Positions 1 to 7,839 of a stretch of 43,328 nt of DNA are shown here, piece by piece. The notes beneath the pieces were generated by a model, which saw nothing but the letters and a program-made list of their open reading frames with translations, was not told the origin of the DNA and made no database searches. Source of the DNA: Parvibaculum sp. (GTDB lineage: Bacteria > Pseudomonadota > Alphaproteobacteria > Parvibaculales > Parvibaculaceae); the NCBI RefSeq assembly GCF_030694575.1, contig NZ_JAUYUS010000032.1, positions 1 to 43,328 of the forward strand, written 5' to 3'. The stretch's first letter is position 1. The number at the start of each line of letters is the position of its first letter. The translations under genes and the position numbers were made by a program.

Positions 1-426
1 TCGGGTGCGAGAAATCGCCCCTTGGCTTCGACGGCAACGCGGGGATACCGGCGGCGTTCTTCTTCCTGGTCGGGCTGCATCGGCTATGGCCTGTACATTG
101 TCGAAAGCGCGAAAGCGCCGAATCTCCGGGCCAGAATACCCGCGTCACGGTTAATGATTTTTTACTGCGATGGTCTCGGCGTATCGAATATTTTCCCAAT
201 ATGGACAAGCCTTTGGCTTATCCGCTTTGTGAAATTGACGCTTGCGTCAGCTTCCGCGATTCCCGACAATCGGCGAAATTCCGATCACTCAGGCAAATTG
301 GCAGGGAATCGGGCAGGGAGCCGGCCATAAATGGAGCCGTGCGCCGCCGTCGCCACGCAGGCACCGGCCGCCACGTTTCCGGCGGCATCGCGAATGGCCA
401 AACAACAAAGACCGGAAACAAAGCTT
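1..426. other. Non-coding or unassigned leader region ahead of the GMC gene
   Basis: I see no recognisable gene in this stretch. Open frames here give low-complexity Arg/Ser-rich translations without any family signature. It is more AT-rich around 150-235 than the rest of the window, as expected of a promoter region. It contains one exact 14-bp palindrome (listed separately) and a weak dyad, ATATT-N5-AATAT, at 188-202. It probably holds the promoter of the oxidoreductase at 427, but no convincing -35/-10 pair could be fixed. Confidence 0.4.
236..249. promoter_or_regulatory. 14-bp palindrome upstream of the GMC oxidoreductase
   Basis: TGACGC-TT-GCGTCA is a perfect inverted repeat about 180 bp upstream of the oxidoreductase start. 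Its left half overlaps a TTGACG hexamer (235-240) that would serve as a -35 box, so a repressor bound here could block a promoter. No good -10 is visible 17 bp on, so this is a candidate operator only. Confidence 0.25.
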
Positions 427-2073
427 ATGAGCGATTTCGACTACATCATCATCGGGGCGGGCAGCGCGGGCTGTGTATTGGCGAACCGTCTCTCCGAGAA
501 CCCGGCGAACAAGGTGCTGCTGCTCGAGGCAGGATCCAAGGACTCCAATTTCATGATCCATATGCCGGCGGGCGTCGGCAAGCTGATCGGAACGGACCTT
601 GCCAACTGGTGTTACGACACCGAAGGCCAGCCGCATCTCAACAACCGCAAGCTCTACTGGCCGCGCGGGAAGGTGCTGGGCGGTTCGTCCTCCATCAACG
701 GCATGATCTATATCCGCGGCCATGCGCGCGATTACGATATGTGGCGGCAGCTTGGCCTTGAAGGCTGGGGTTTTGCCGACGTTCTCCCCTATTTCCGCCG
801 CTCGGAGGGCAACGAGAACGGCAACAGCGCCTTCCATGGCGGCGAAGGCCCGCTCGGCGTCAGCAACCCGCGCAAGACCAATGTGCTTTTCGAAGCCTTC
901 GTCGAAGCGGGCAAGCAGGCCGGCCATCCCTATACGGAAGATTTCAACGGCCCGCAGCAGGAAGGCGTCGGTCCTTACCAGCTCACCATCAAGAATGGCC
1001 AGCGCTGCAGCGCCGCCAAAGGCTATCTCGTCCCCGCGCTCTCGCGTCCGAACCTGAAGGTCGAAGTCGAGGCGCTGACCTCGCGGGTGATCTTCGAGGG
1101 CAAGAAGGCGGTTGGCGTCGAATATACGCAGAAAGGCGAGACGAAAGTCGCCCGCGCGGCGAAGGAAATCGTCGTCTCCGGCGGCGCGGTCAATACGCCG
1201 CAAATTCTCATGCTGTCGGGCATCGGCAAGGGCGAGTATCTGCGCAAGTTCGGCCTCGATGTGGTGGCGGACCTGCCGGGTGTCGGCCAGAATCTGCAGG
1301 ATCATCTCGACTGCGTCGTCATCAACGAATGCACGCAGCCGATCACGTTGCACAGCACGGTCAGCAATCCGCTCAAGCAGATCGTGAGCGGCATGCAATA
1401 TACCTTCTTCAAGACGGGGCTTGCGACGTCGAACGGTCTCGAATCCGGCGGCTTCCTGAAGACGCGCCCGGAACTCGAAGTGCCGGACATACAACTTCAC
1501 TTCGTCGCCGCCATGATGCGCGACCACGCGCGCATCAAGTCCGACCGTCACGGCTTCACCGTGCATATCTGCCAGCTCCGGCCGGAGAGCCGCGGTTATA
1601 TCGGCCTCAAGTCGACCAACCCGTCCGACTATGCGCTGATCCAGCCGAACTATCTGGCGGCGGAATATGACCGCAAGGTGATGCGCGACGGTGTGCGCAT
1701 CGTCCGCGATATCCTTTCGCAGCGCGCGATGGACCCTTATCGCGGACCGGAATTCTGGCCGGGTGCGGGCAAGCAGTCCGATGCGGAAATCGACGCCTGG
1801 GTGCGCGAGACGTCCGAGACGATCTACCATCCGGTCGGCACGGCGAAGATGGGCACGGATCCGATGGCGGTGGTCGATGCGAAGTGCCGCGTTCACGGGC
1901 TCCAGGGCCTGCGCGTGGTCGATGCCTCCGTGATGCCGACACTGGTCGGAGGCAACACCAACGCGCCGACGATCATGATCGCGGAGAAGATTTCCGACGA
2001 CATGCTCGGCAAGGCGCCGCTGCCGGCTGAAAACGTCACGATTGCGGAAGACAGGATCGGCAACGCGGCCTGA
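427..2073 (+). CDS. GMC-family FAD-dependent oxidoreductase (choline/alcohol dehydrogenase type)
   Basis: A 548-residue flavoprotein of the glucose-methanol-choline family, which oxidises alcohols such as choline or aliphatic alcohols to aldehydes using FAD. The start at ATG 427 is chosen because the family opens almost directly with the FAD-binding Rossmann motif, here DYIIIGAGSAGCVLANRL. The first GMC signature (GGSSSINGMIYIRGHARDYD) follows at about residues 80-100. The C-terminal catalytic block is YHPVGTAKMG, carrying the active-site His, and then GGNTNAPTIMIAEK, with Asn where some relatives have a second His. No Shine-Dalgarno is obvious. It is monocistronic, with a strong terminator just downstream. 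The substrate cannot be read from sequence: BetA-like choline dehydrogenase and AlkJ-like alcohol dehydrogenase are both possible, and no betaine genes adjoin it. Confidence 0.93.
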   Translation: MSDFDYIIIGAGSAGCVLANRLSENPANKVLLLEAGSKDSNFMIHMPAGVGKLIGTDLANWCYDTEGQPHLNNRKLYWPRGKVLGGSSSINGMIYIRGHARDYDMWRQLGLEGWGFADVLPYFRRSEGNENGNSAFHGGEGPLGVSNPRKTNVLFEAFVEAGKQAGHPYTEDFNGPQQEGVGPYQLTIKNGQRCSAAKGYLVPALSRPNLKVEVEALTSRVIFEGKKAVGVEYTQKGETKVARAAKEIVVSGGAVNTPQILMLSGIGKGEYLRKFGLDVVADLPGVGQNLQDHLDCVVINECTQPITLHSTVSNPLKQIVSGMQYTFFKTGLATSNGLESGGFLKTRPELEVPDIQLHFVAAMMRDHARIKSDRHGFTVHICQLRPESRGYIGLKSTNPSDYALIQPNYLAAEYDRKVMRDGVRIVRDILSQRAMDPYRGPEFWPGAGKQSDAEIDAWVRETSETIYHPVGTAKMGTDPMAVVDAKCRVHGLQGLRVVDASVMPTLVGGNTNAPTIMIAEKISDDMLGKAPLPAENVTIAEDRIGNAA

Positions 2074-2093
2074 CGGACGTTTGCTTAAAAGAC

Positions 2094-2125
2094 AAAAGCC
2101 GGTGTCGAAGGACACCGGCTTTTTT
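2094..2125 (+). terminator. Intrinsic terminator after the GMC gene
   Basis: A 13-bp arm pair, AAAAGCCGGTGTC and GACACCGGCTTTT, encloses a GAAG tetraloop and runs into six Ts. It lies 21 bp past the stop codon. The A-run on the left makes it usable from both strands, so it may also serve the convergent PAS gene ending at 2156. Confidence 0.93.
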
Positions 2126-2155
2126 GCTGTTGGATTTTGGGCAAGAAGAGCAGGT

Positions 2156-2827
2156 TTAACCGTGTTCCTCGTTTCCGCCCAGCGCACCTTTCACGAGCCT
2201 GAGATATGAGCGCTCGCTCCGGAGCGGCGGCGTGCGGCCGGCGTGGCTTGCGATGCTCGAGATCGCGACGGGCGGTTTTTCAGCGAGGATACGGCGGGCG
2301 ACCGTTGCGGCGGTTGGCGCGCGCTTCGGCATCCGTTCGGGGTCGAGGCGGCGCAGGCGGTCGATCCACTGGCGGGCGAGCAGCCGGTCACCGATCCAGG
2401 GAAACTGGTCGATCGGAACGGCGGCGCCCAGCACGCGGGACACCGAGCCGTCTTCATGTGCCAGCGGCAGCAGGATCATCTCGAAGGTTGCTTCACGCTT
2501 GTCGTTGGTGGCGGCGGTATATTCGACGACGCTGATGGTGGCGTTGGCGGTCACGTCCTCGAGCGCCTGTTTCAGATTTTCGACACAGTCGTCCTGCCAC
2601 ATGGAGAGCATGTTGTGGCCGCGAAATTCCATGCCGTAGACGCTGCAAAGGCCGGTGCCGGCAAGACGGAAGCGGTAATCGTTCCGGTCCTTCCGCTCCA
2701 GAATGAACACATAAGGCAGGATGCGGCGGATGTCGCCGGGTTCGATCTCGGCGCGGCGCGGCGCCGGGCGGCCTGCGCGGATGGCATTCCAGTAATCGAA
2801 CAGCGCCTGGTTGGTCTTGTGCTTCAT
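2156..2827 (-). CDS. PAS-domain protein, PAS_5-like (alphaproteobacterial)
   Basis: A 223-residue soluble protein made mainly of one PAS-like sensor fold. The core is LPYVFILERKDRNDYRFRLAGTGLCSVYG followed by FRGHNMLSMW, a layout typical of the PAS_5 family seen in alphaproteobacteria. No kinase, cyclase or DNA-binding module is attached; the C-terminal 60 residues are basic and likely disordered. The start at ATG 2827 is preferred to two in-frame ATGs just upstream because an AGGGG box sits at a good distance before it. Family knowledge gives only a sensory role; ligand and partner are unknown. It is convergent with the GMC gene and shares its terminator. Confidence 0.75.
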   Translation of the reverse strand: MKHKTNQALFDYWNAIRAGRPAPRRAEIEPGDIRRILPYVFILERKDRNDYRFRLAGTGLCSVYGMEFRGHNMLSMWQDDCVENLKQALEDVTANATISVVEYTAATNDKREATFEMILLPLAHEDGSVSRVLGAAVPIDQFPWIGDRLLARQWIDRLRRLDPERMPKRAPTAATVARRILAEKPPVAISSIASHAGRTPPLRSERSYLRLVKGALGGNEEHG

Positions 2828-3270
2828 ACCCGTCATCCCCTGCCGCACTTGACCCGTTCGGCGGGGGAAACCCCCGATTGCCCCAGAACGGGATACTAAC
2901 TCATTCCTCGCGGATCGTCCCGTTTCGGGTCTCTCCGTCTTCCGCTGGTGCGCTTCCCGGTTCTCGTGTCGATCCGGTACGGCTTTCCTGGCGGACGAGG
3001 GGGTGGGAGCAGAAAGCGTGCCAGACGTTAACGGCTGGGACGCGACGAGGTGGGGCGAGGGCGGGAGAAGGTTGTTTTCACATGGAAATCAATGCCTTGC
3101 GGCGGGGATGACCGCGAAGGCGGGGAGGATCGTCAATTTTTGGGGCGGGGCTTGTGCCGGAAGGGTTCGGACGGCGGTGGTTTTCCGGTGCGGCATGGCT
3201 TCTGCATTCTTCCCGGCAGAACTCTCAACGACGCAGGCCAACGTGCCCTTTCGGGCCGGGAGTGTCAGGA
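2828..3270. other. Intergenic region with a nested inverted repeat
   Basis: About 440 bp between two divergent genes without a credible coding frame. At 2853-2892 a stem CCCGTTC/GAACGGG encloses an inner hairpin CGGGGG-AAA-CCCCCG (2862-2876), giving a roughly 40-nt structure in the presumed leader of the PAS gene. The rest is G-rich on the plus strand and presumably carries the promoter of the Asn-rich protein gene. No -10/-35 pair stands out. Confidence 0.4.
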
Positions 3271-4218
3271 ATGAAAAAGATGAATGTCCCCCTTTCCAGC
3301 CGTGGGCTGGTCATGAGCTCGATGGCGGTCGGTGCCGCCCTGTTCCTTTATGCGCTGGCGGGTGCGAGCCCGGCCGCGGCCTGCGGCGGCGGCTGCACGC
3401 CTCCTCCGCCTCCCCCGAGCCACGATTGCGGCTGCGACGATGGCGGCGGCAAGGGCGGCAGCAAGAACTACAATTTCAACAAGAACTACAACTACAACAA
3501 GAACTACAACTACAATCACAACGAAAACACGAACATCAACAAGAACGTCAACAACAACCACAACGAGAACAACATCAACGTCGAAGTGAACGTCAACGCG
3601 AACTCCAACGCGAACGCTTCCGCGACGGCGACGGCCATCGCCAATGCCAATGCGGCGGCGGACAGCGCTTCGTCCGCTCTCGACCGCACAAGTTCGGTGG
3701 CCGTCGGTAACGGCAGCGGCGGCGGTTATGGCGGCGGCGGCTCGAGCTTCTACATCTCCGCGCCCCAGGCGGCGCCGATGGGTGCGCTCAATGTCATCGT
3801 CCGCACCGAGAAGGTCATGAAGCCGGTCAAGGCGATCTGCGTCAGTGCCAAGGGGCTCGAAGAGGCCGCGCGCATGAGCTCCAAGGTGACGGAGGTCAAT
3901 CCGGACGACGACGTCGAGCTTTTCCACTGCGTCGCCGGCGACATGCTGGTCGCAACGCTCGGCCGCATGGCCGGCAAGGGCGAGGATGCACGTGCCGATT
4001 ACACCGGCGGCTACGTCATCGAATGCCGCGCCGGCGAAGCGCTGCGCCACGGCTCGAACGGCATGCTCGCCTGCGTGCCGCAGCAGAAATACGGCTACAG
4101 CGAGATACCGGCCGCCACGCGCATGGCCTATGCGGAAGTCTTCATCCGCAAGAACGAGCGCGGCGAGGAAGCGGTCGCAACCGGCGGCGCCTTCTTCTCG
4201 GGCGGCGTGGGCTACTAA
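3271..4218 (+). CDS. Secreted protein with alternating-asparagine tract, unknown function
   Basis: A 315-residue protein I cannot place in a family. Residues 1-40 form a signal peptide (basic start, hydrophobic run through LFLYALAGASPAAA). Next come a Cys/Pro-rich knot (CGGGC, PPPPPP, DCGCDD) and a low-complexity tract at about residues 66-133 in which nearly every second residue is Asn: first N with Y/K/H/E, then N with V/I, then N with A/S. A Gly-rich linker and a C-terminal domain of about 120 residues with four spaced cysteines follow. The alternation would put all Asn on one face of a beta strand, as in some amyloid or fibre-forming repeats; that is inference. At DNA level an 18-bp unit is perfectly duplicated (3478-3495 and 3496-3513). 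Start could be ATG 3271 or ATG 3280; the AGGA at 3267 is better spaced for the latter. A strong terminator follows. Confidence 0.8.
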   Translation: MKKMNVPLSSRGLVMSSMAVGAALFLYALAGASPAAACGGGCTPPPPPPSHDCGCDDGGGKGGSKNYNFNKNYNYNKNYNYNHNENTNINKNVNNNHNENNINVEVNVNANSNANASATATAIANANAAADSASSALDRTSSVAVGNGSGGGYGGGGSSFYISAPQAAPMGALNVIVRTEKVMKPVKAICVSAKGLEEAARMSSKVTEVNPDDDVELFHCVAGDMLVATLGRMAGKGEDARADYTGGYVIECRAGEALRHGSNGMLACVPQQKYGYSEIPAATRMAYAEVFIRKNERGEEAVATGGAFFSGGVGY

Positions 4219-4258
4219 TACGGTCAACCGGGGTGGGGACTACCGGGGCACGAGGAGC

Positions 4259-4290
4259 GGGGAGAGCGAAAGCTCTCCCCATTTTCTTTT
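4259..4290. terminator. Intrinsic terminator between convergent genes
   Basis: GGGGAGAGC-GAAA-GCTCTCCCC is a 9-bp GC-rich stem with a GAAA tetraloop, followed on the plus strand by ATTTTCTTTT. It ends the Asn-rich protein transcript 40 bp past its stop and sits at the 3' end of the convergent DUF2147 gene. Confidence 0.92.
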
Positions 4291-4293
4291 CGT

Positions 4294-4725
4294 CTACTCG
4301 ACCCGTTCCCAGGTCTGGGAGCGGCTCATTATTCCTTTCGAGCCGGTCACCTCGAGCTTCCGACCGCCGTCGAGGAGTTTCGCGCTCGCATTCGCCGTCT
4401 TGCCGTTGGCGGGGCGCAGGATCGTGCCGCCCGACCATTCGCCGCCCTTCGGCTTCACGTCCCACAGGATGACCATGCCGACAAGCGGCTGGTTCCTGCG
4501 GTCGCCGTCGCATTGCGAGCAGACCGTTTCGCCGTCGTCCAGCAATTCGACGATCTTGCCTTCGAGTGCGCCGTTCGTCTCGGCGATCTCGACGATTGTC
4601 TTCGCGGCGCCGGTATCGGGGTCGAATGTCCGCCATTTGCCGGCGGGAGAAGATGTGTCCGCCGCCGCAGGCATCGCAAACGCCGCCGTGAGCAGCAGCG
4701 TCGCCGTCAAACCTCTCAATGTCAT
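4294..4725 (-). CDS. DUF2147 family secreted protein (copy A)
   Basis: A 143-residue protein with a cleavable signal peptide (LLLTAAFAMPAAA, cut near residue 22) followed by one DUF2147 domain. Diagnostic stretches are SPAGKWRTFDPDTG near the mature N-terminus, IVEIAETNGALEGKIVELL, a CSQC-x-GDRR segment, GMVILWDVKPKGGEWSGGTI, and TWERVE at the C-terminus. The family is a small periplasmic beta-rich domain of unknown biochemical role. The start is supported by GGGAGGAG upstream. It is divergent from the oxygenase-methyltransferase fusion, and a paralogue with the same ending lies on the other side of that fusion at 6680. Confidence 0.9.
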   Translation of the reverse strand: MTLRGLTATLLLTAAFAMPAAADTSSPAGKWRTFDPDTGAAKTIVEIAETNGALEGKIVELLDDGETVCSQCDGDRRNQPLVGMVILWDVKPKGGEWSGGTILRPANGKTANASAKLLDGGRKLEVTGSKGIMSRSQTWERVE

Positions 4726-4746
4726 GATTATCTCCTCCCGGCTATT

Positions 4747-4769
4747 TATTGGCAGTTACAGTGCCAATA
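4747..4769. promoter_or_regulatory. Inverted repeat in divergent promoter region
   Basis: TATTGGCA-N7-TGCCAATA is a perfect 8-bp-arm dyad in the 158-bp gap between DUF2147 copy A and the divergent fusion gene, 22 bp upstream of the DUF2147 start. Position and symmetry suit a repressor or LysR-type operator. No regulator gene adjoins, so the factor is unknown. Confidence 0.35.
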
Positions 4770-4883
4770 TAACGCGAGGTGGGCCCGATGCCAAGAGGAT
4801 TGTGCCCGGTCCGTTGGGCGGGTCGCGCATACGGATTATTTCTTGTACGGTGTCGACCAGTCACGATTTCTGCGGGAGGAAAG

Positions 4884-6650
4884 GTGACGGTTCTTTCGGC
4901 ACTCGACATTCGATTCGGGCGCGCTGGAGCGATGCTCCAGCGGCGGTATCTCGCTGAACGCGGCTGCCTGACGGCGCGTACGAACTTCGCCGAAAACGGC
5001 GCCGTCCCCTATGAAATTCCGAAATCGGCCGCTGCGAGGATGATGCGTTACTTCGTGCGCGAAAATGCAAGGCAGTTTCGTGCCGACGATTGTGCCGATG
5101 GATTTACTTCATCGGATCTTCCGGAAAAAACGGTCCGCAGGCTGAATGCGGAAAACACCTACTACGGCGTGCCGGATGAATCGGTTCAGGCAGCGCTGGA
5201 AGACTATCTGAAGCTGATCTCGGGAGCGGTGGCGGAGGAGCTTCTCGGTCATTTCAGCGTGGTGAATATCCGCGCCTGGGAAATGAAGCCAGGAGCGGCA
5301 TTCGGTCCGAGCGCGTGGCATGTCGACGGATCATCGCCGTTTCTGACCAAAATAATGATCTATCCGAACGGAGCGAGTCCGGCGAAGGGATCGTTCGAGT
5401 TCTTCGACAGAAACGGTGTCCGGCGTCTTCTGGATTCCGACCAGCCGTTGGCGGTTCTGTTCGACAGCGCAGTATTGCTGCACCGGGGCGTGTCATCGCC
5501 GACGGAACGGCGGCCCGCTATTGAAGTTACACTGGCGCCCGACTTTGACACGACATCGTTCTTGGCGTTTGCTGGACAGAACGCGCGCTTTCCACATGCA
5601 CATCTCCGGAAGCTGGAGGAGGGTCTGGAAGCCGCTTCCGGCGAGGTTCCTTCCAGGGTGCCGCCGGGAGGCGGTGCGGGCGGGGTATCGGGAATCAAAT
5701 GTCAGCCGGTGGAAATATCTGAAATGTCGATGGTACAGTCTCATTCGCCCGATATGGATGCAGCCGCGTTCAACACGTCCGGCAAGGTCAATATTGGCGG
5801 CGGCCCGAACTTCCAACACGAAGGCTGGCTGAATTTCGACGAGTTTCCCGGTGCGGCCGAACAATCAGTCAAGCTGTCGGAGGAGACCGTGCTGCCGGTG
5901 CCTTCCGGCACCGTAGACATCGTCTATTCATCCCATTGTTTTGAGCATCTCCCCGAAGGCGCCATCGAGCGGTGTCTCGACGAGGCGTTGCGCATTTTGC
6001 GCCGGGACGGGCTCCTGCTGGTGAAGTTGCCGAGCTACGAGGCGATTCTCGAAGCTTACCGGAACGGCGATGCGGCCTTCTTCGATCTGTGGAATATCGG
6101 GGGCATTGCGTCGACGTGGGGAGCGCGACAGATCGAGGACAATCTTGCTAACCGCGCCTCGATGATATTCTGCGGTTTCTGGAACAGTGCCTATGGGCAT
6201 GAGTTCGGCGGAATGCGGAAGCTGAAGAAGAAGTCTTTCCGCCGGTCGATCGTGCCGTTCTTTCGCGACGTGTTCGCGCGGATCACGGCCGCTTTCAGTG
6301 GAAAGAAGACGGGCACGCTCGCCGATGCCGAAGGCGCATCGGTGGGGCAGGCCGCGTATCACGGGCCGGCAGCGCTGCCCCTGCATGTCGTCGAAGACAT
6401 ATTGTCTCTCGATTCGCCGCGGGAAATCGCCCGGACCCTCCGGGCGCACGTCATCGCGACCGAGCCCGACCGCACCTTCAACCACCAATGCGCCTTCAGC
6501 GTTGCCGAATTCTCCGATCTGTTGAGCCAGCGCGGATTTGAATTGCTCACCACCGACAAGGCGCGCATTTGCAGCGGCTATGCAGATGTGCCGGGCATCC
6601 GGGAAATGTACGAGATCAGTTCATATTATCTGGCGAAGCCGAAAGGCTAG
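4884..6650 (+). CDS. Fused Fe(II)/2OG oxygenase-like and SAM methyltransferase protein
   Basis: A 588-residue two-domain protein. The start is GTG 4884, behind GGGAGGA (4874-4880); earlier ATG codons lack such a site. Residues about 45-225 resemble a double-stranded beta-helix oxygenase: H146 and D148 in WHVDGSS, H200 in LLHRGVSS, then R210 in ERRPAIEVTL, the usual metal triad and 2-oxoglutarate-binding Arg. After a Gly/Pro-rich linker (about 252-300) comes a class I methyltransferase: NIGGG at 303-307 as motif I, an acidic NFDE, VDIVYSSHCFEHLP, and ALRILRRDGLLLVKLP, as in Methyltransf_11. The C-terminal third (RKLKKKSFRRSIV and onward) is unassigned. Such pairs usually hydroxylate and methylate a sugar, peptide or small molecule; the substrate is not apparent. 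It stands alone between two oppositely oriented DUF2147 genes. Confidence 0.8.
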   Translation: MTVLSALDIRFGRAGAMLQRRYLAERGCLTARTNFAENGAVPYEIPKSAAARMMRYFVRENARQFRADDCADGFTSSDLPEKTVRRLNAENTYYGVPDESVQAALEDYLKLISGAVAEELLGHFSVVNIRAWEMKPGAAFGPSAWHVDGSSPFLTKIMIYPNGASPAKGSFEFFDRNGVRRLLDSDQPLAVLFDSAVLLHRGVSSPTERRPAIEVTLAPDFDTTSFLAFAGQNARFPHAHLRKLEEGLEAASGEVPSRVPPGGGAGGVSGIKCQPVEISEMSMVQSHSPDMDAAAFNTSGKVNIGGGPNFQHEGWLNFDEFPGAAEQSVKLSEETVLPVPSGTVDIVYSSHCFEHLPEGAIERCLDEALRILRRDGLLLVKLPSYEAILEAYRNGDAAFFDLWNIGGIASTWGARQIEDNLANRASMIFCGFWNSAYGHEFGGMRKLKKKSFRRSIVPFFRDVFARITAAFSGKKTGTLADAEGASVGQAAYHGPAALPLHVVEDILSLDSPREIARTLRAHVIATEPDRTFNHQCAFSVAEFSDLLSQRGFELLTTDKARICSGYADVPGIREMYEISSYYLAKPKG

Positions 6651-6679
6651 CGGATACTGCCGCCGTCCGGCTTCCTCGT

Positions 6680-7153
6680 TCACTCCACCCGCTCCCAGAC
6701 TTGCGTGCGTCCGAGCATCGAGAAGCCGATATAACCACGGACGTTCAGCTTCTCGCCTCCATCCTGCAGTTTCACCGTCGCGTCGTAGGTGTCGCCGGAT
6801 TTCGGATCGAGAATGGTCCCGCCGGTCCATTCGCCGCCTTCCGGTGCGAGACCCCACAGAACGGTCATACCCTTGATGGGCTGACCTTTCCGGTCGCCGG
6901 GACATTCGTCGCAGGTCGGGTTCGGATCCTGGCCTTCGCGGTCGAGCAGCTTCACGACCTTGCCCCGCAATTCGCCATCGGTTTCCGTAATCTCCACGAT
7001 GCTCTTCGGGCGACCGGTTTCGTCGTCGATGGTACGCCAGTAGCCGGCGGGTGAGGTTTCGGACGTTGCAGCGAGAGCAGAGAGTGCCGTGTGCGAGGCA
7101 AGGGCCGTCAGCGTAGCGGCGGCGAGGACGATTACTGTATCGGTAGCAGACAT
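6680..7153 (-). CDS. DUF2147 family secreted protein (copy B)
   Basis: A 157-residue paralogue of the DUF2147 gene at 4294, sharing the same frame of motifs: [66 protein letters not shown] and the terminal QVWERVE. The N-terminus is a hydrophobic export signal ending around ALSALAA. The start at ATG 7153 is chosen over an ATG 12 bp upstream because GGAGGG lies at the right distance before it. It is convergent with the fusion gene and divergent from the guanidinium exporter. The C-terminal CDEC pair parallels the CSQC pair of copy A and may form a disulfide or metal site in the periplasm; that is inference. Confidence 0.9.
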   Translation of the reverse strand: MSATDTVIVLAAATLTALASHTALSALAATSETSPAGYWRTIDDETGRPKSIVEITETDGELRGKVVKLLDREGQDPNPTCDECPGDRKGQPIKGMTVLWGLAPEGGEWTGGTILDPKSGDTYDATVKLQDGGEKLNVRGYIGFSMLGRTQVWERVE

Positions 7154-7234
7154 GGTTCCCTCCATCGCTTCCCCGCCCTGAAAACGTCATGAAGGCCTTC
7201 AAGTTCCAGCCCTGTCTGCTATATATCGCGAGAT

Positions 7235-7295
7235 CAGGGACGACCCTGTGTGGCGGAGCTTCGCTCCGTCATCCCATTCGCGGGGACGGCCTCGC
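7235..7295 (+). promoter_or_regulatory. Guanidine-II (mini-ykkC) riboswitch
   Basis: Two short hairpins carry the diagnostic ACGR tetraloops of the class. P1 is CAGGG-ACGA-CCCTG (7235-7248). P2 is GCGGGG-ACGG-CCTCGC (7280-7295), with one G-U pair. The 31-nt linker folds into its own hairpin, CGGAGC-TTC-GCTCCG (7254-7268). P2 ends 10 nt before the AGGAG ribosome site of the SMR exporter gene at 7318. The known mode for this class is translational: guanidinium binding frees the ribosome site. A TATATA at 7220-7225 could be the -10 of the promoter. Sequence, order and downstream gene all agree, so this is a firm call. Confidence 0.9.
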
Positions 7296-7317
7296 TTCTT
7301 CCGACAGGAGAGGCGGC

Positions 7318-7635
7318 ATGGCCTGGATTTATCTTCTCATCGCAAGCGCGGCGGAAATCGTCTGGGCCTTCACGTTGAAGGCGAGCGAAGGCTTTACGCG
7401 ACCTTCCATGATTGCGTTGAACATCGCGGCGCTGCTTGTGGCGGTCTGGTTTCTCGTGCAGGCGATGCGCACCCTGCCGCTCGGTACGGCCTATGCGGTC
7501 TGGACAGGGATCGGCGTCGTCGGTGCGGCCATTCTCGGCGTCGTTCTTCTGGGAGAAAGCGCCTCGCCCGCGCGGCTTACCGCGATCGGCATGATCGTTG
7601 CCGGCGTCACGCTGCTCAAGGCGGTGGAGGGGTGA
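7318..7635 (+). CDS. gdx: Guanidinium exporter, small multidrug resistance family (Gdx/SugE)
   Basis: A 105-residue inner-membrane protein with four transmembrane helices, acting as a dual-topology dimer that exchanges guanidinium for protons. It is close to SugE/Gdx rather than Emr[20 protein letters not shown] carries the essential Glu (residue 13) and Trp16, and [18 protein letters not shown] followed by [11 protein letters not shown] matches the Gdx core. ATG 7318 is preceded by AGGAG at 7306-7310 with a 7-nt spacer. The guanidine-II riboswitch in its leader independently supports guanidinium as substrate and ligand-induced expression. A single SMR gene is present rather than a heteromeric pair. 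Confidence 0.95.
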   Translation: MAWIYLLIASAAEIVWAFTLKASEGFTRPSMIALNIAALLVAVWFLVQAMRTLPLGTAYAVWTGIGVVGAAILGVVLLGESASPARLTAIGMIVAGVTLLKAVEG

Positions 7636-7648
7636 GGGCGGGGCGTTG

Positions 7649-7676
7649 AAAAAAGGGGGAGGGCAAAGCCCTCCCC
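7649..7676 (-). terminator. Intrinsic terminator of the CsgG-like gene
   Basis: GGGGAGGGC-AAA-GCCCTCCCC (7656-7676) forms a 9-bp stem. The six As at 7649-7654 become a U-run when read on the minus strand, so it terminates the lipoprotein transcript about 165 bp past its stop. There is no T-run on the plus side, but the stem may still assist ending of the exporter transcript. Confidence 0.85.
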
Positions 7677-7839
7677 AAGTGGTCTTCCGGAACGCGAGAC
7701 GGAAACTCAAAGATCCCGTTCCGGTTGGCGGGCAAAGCTCCGCCGTAGCTCTCAAGGTTCGGCCGGAGGCCGCCGGGCCGAACAGGCTTGAGGGGTGGAG
7801 TCGGCTATGGGTGCCGGCAATTGCTGTGACTCAGGAGTT

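Noticed and set aside
289-2187. Long minus-strand open frame opposite the GMC gene
   Set aside because: Antisense shadow without homology; the plus-strand frame carries all GMC motifs.
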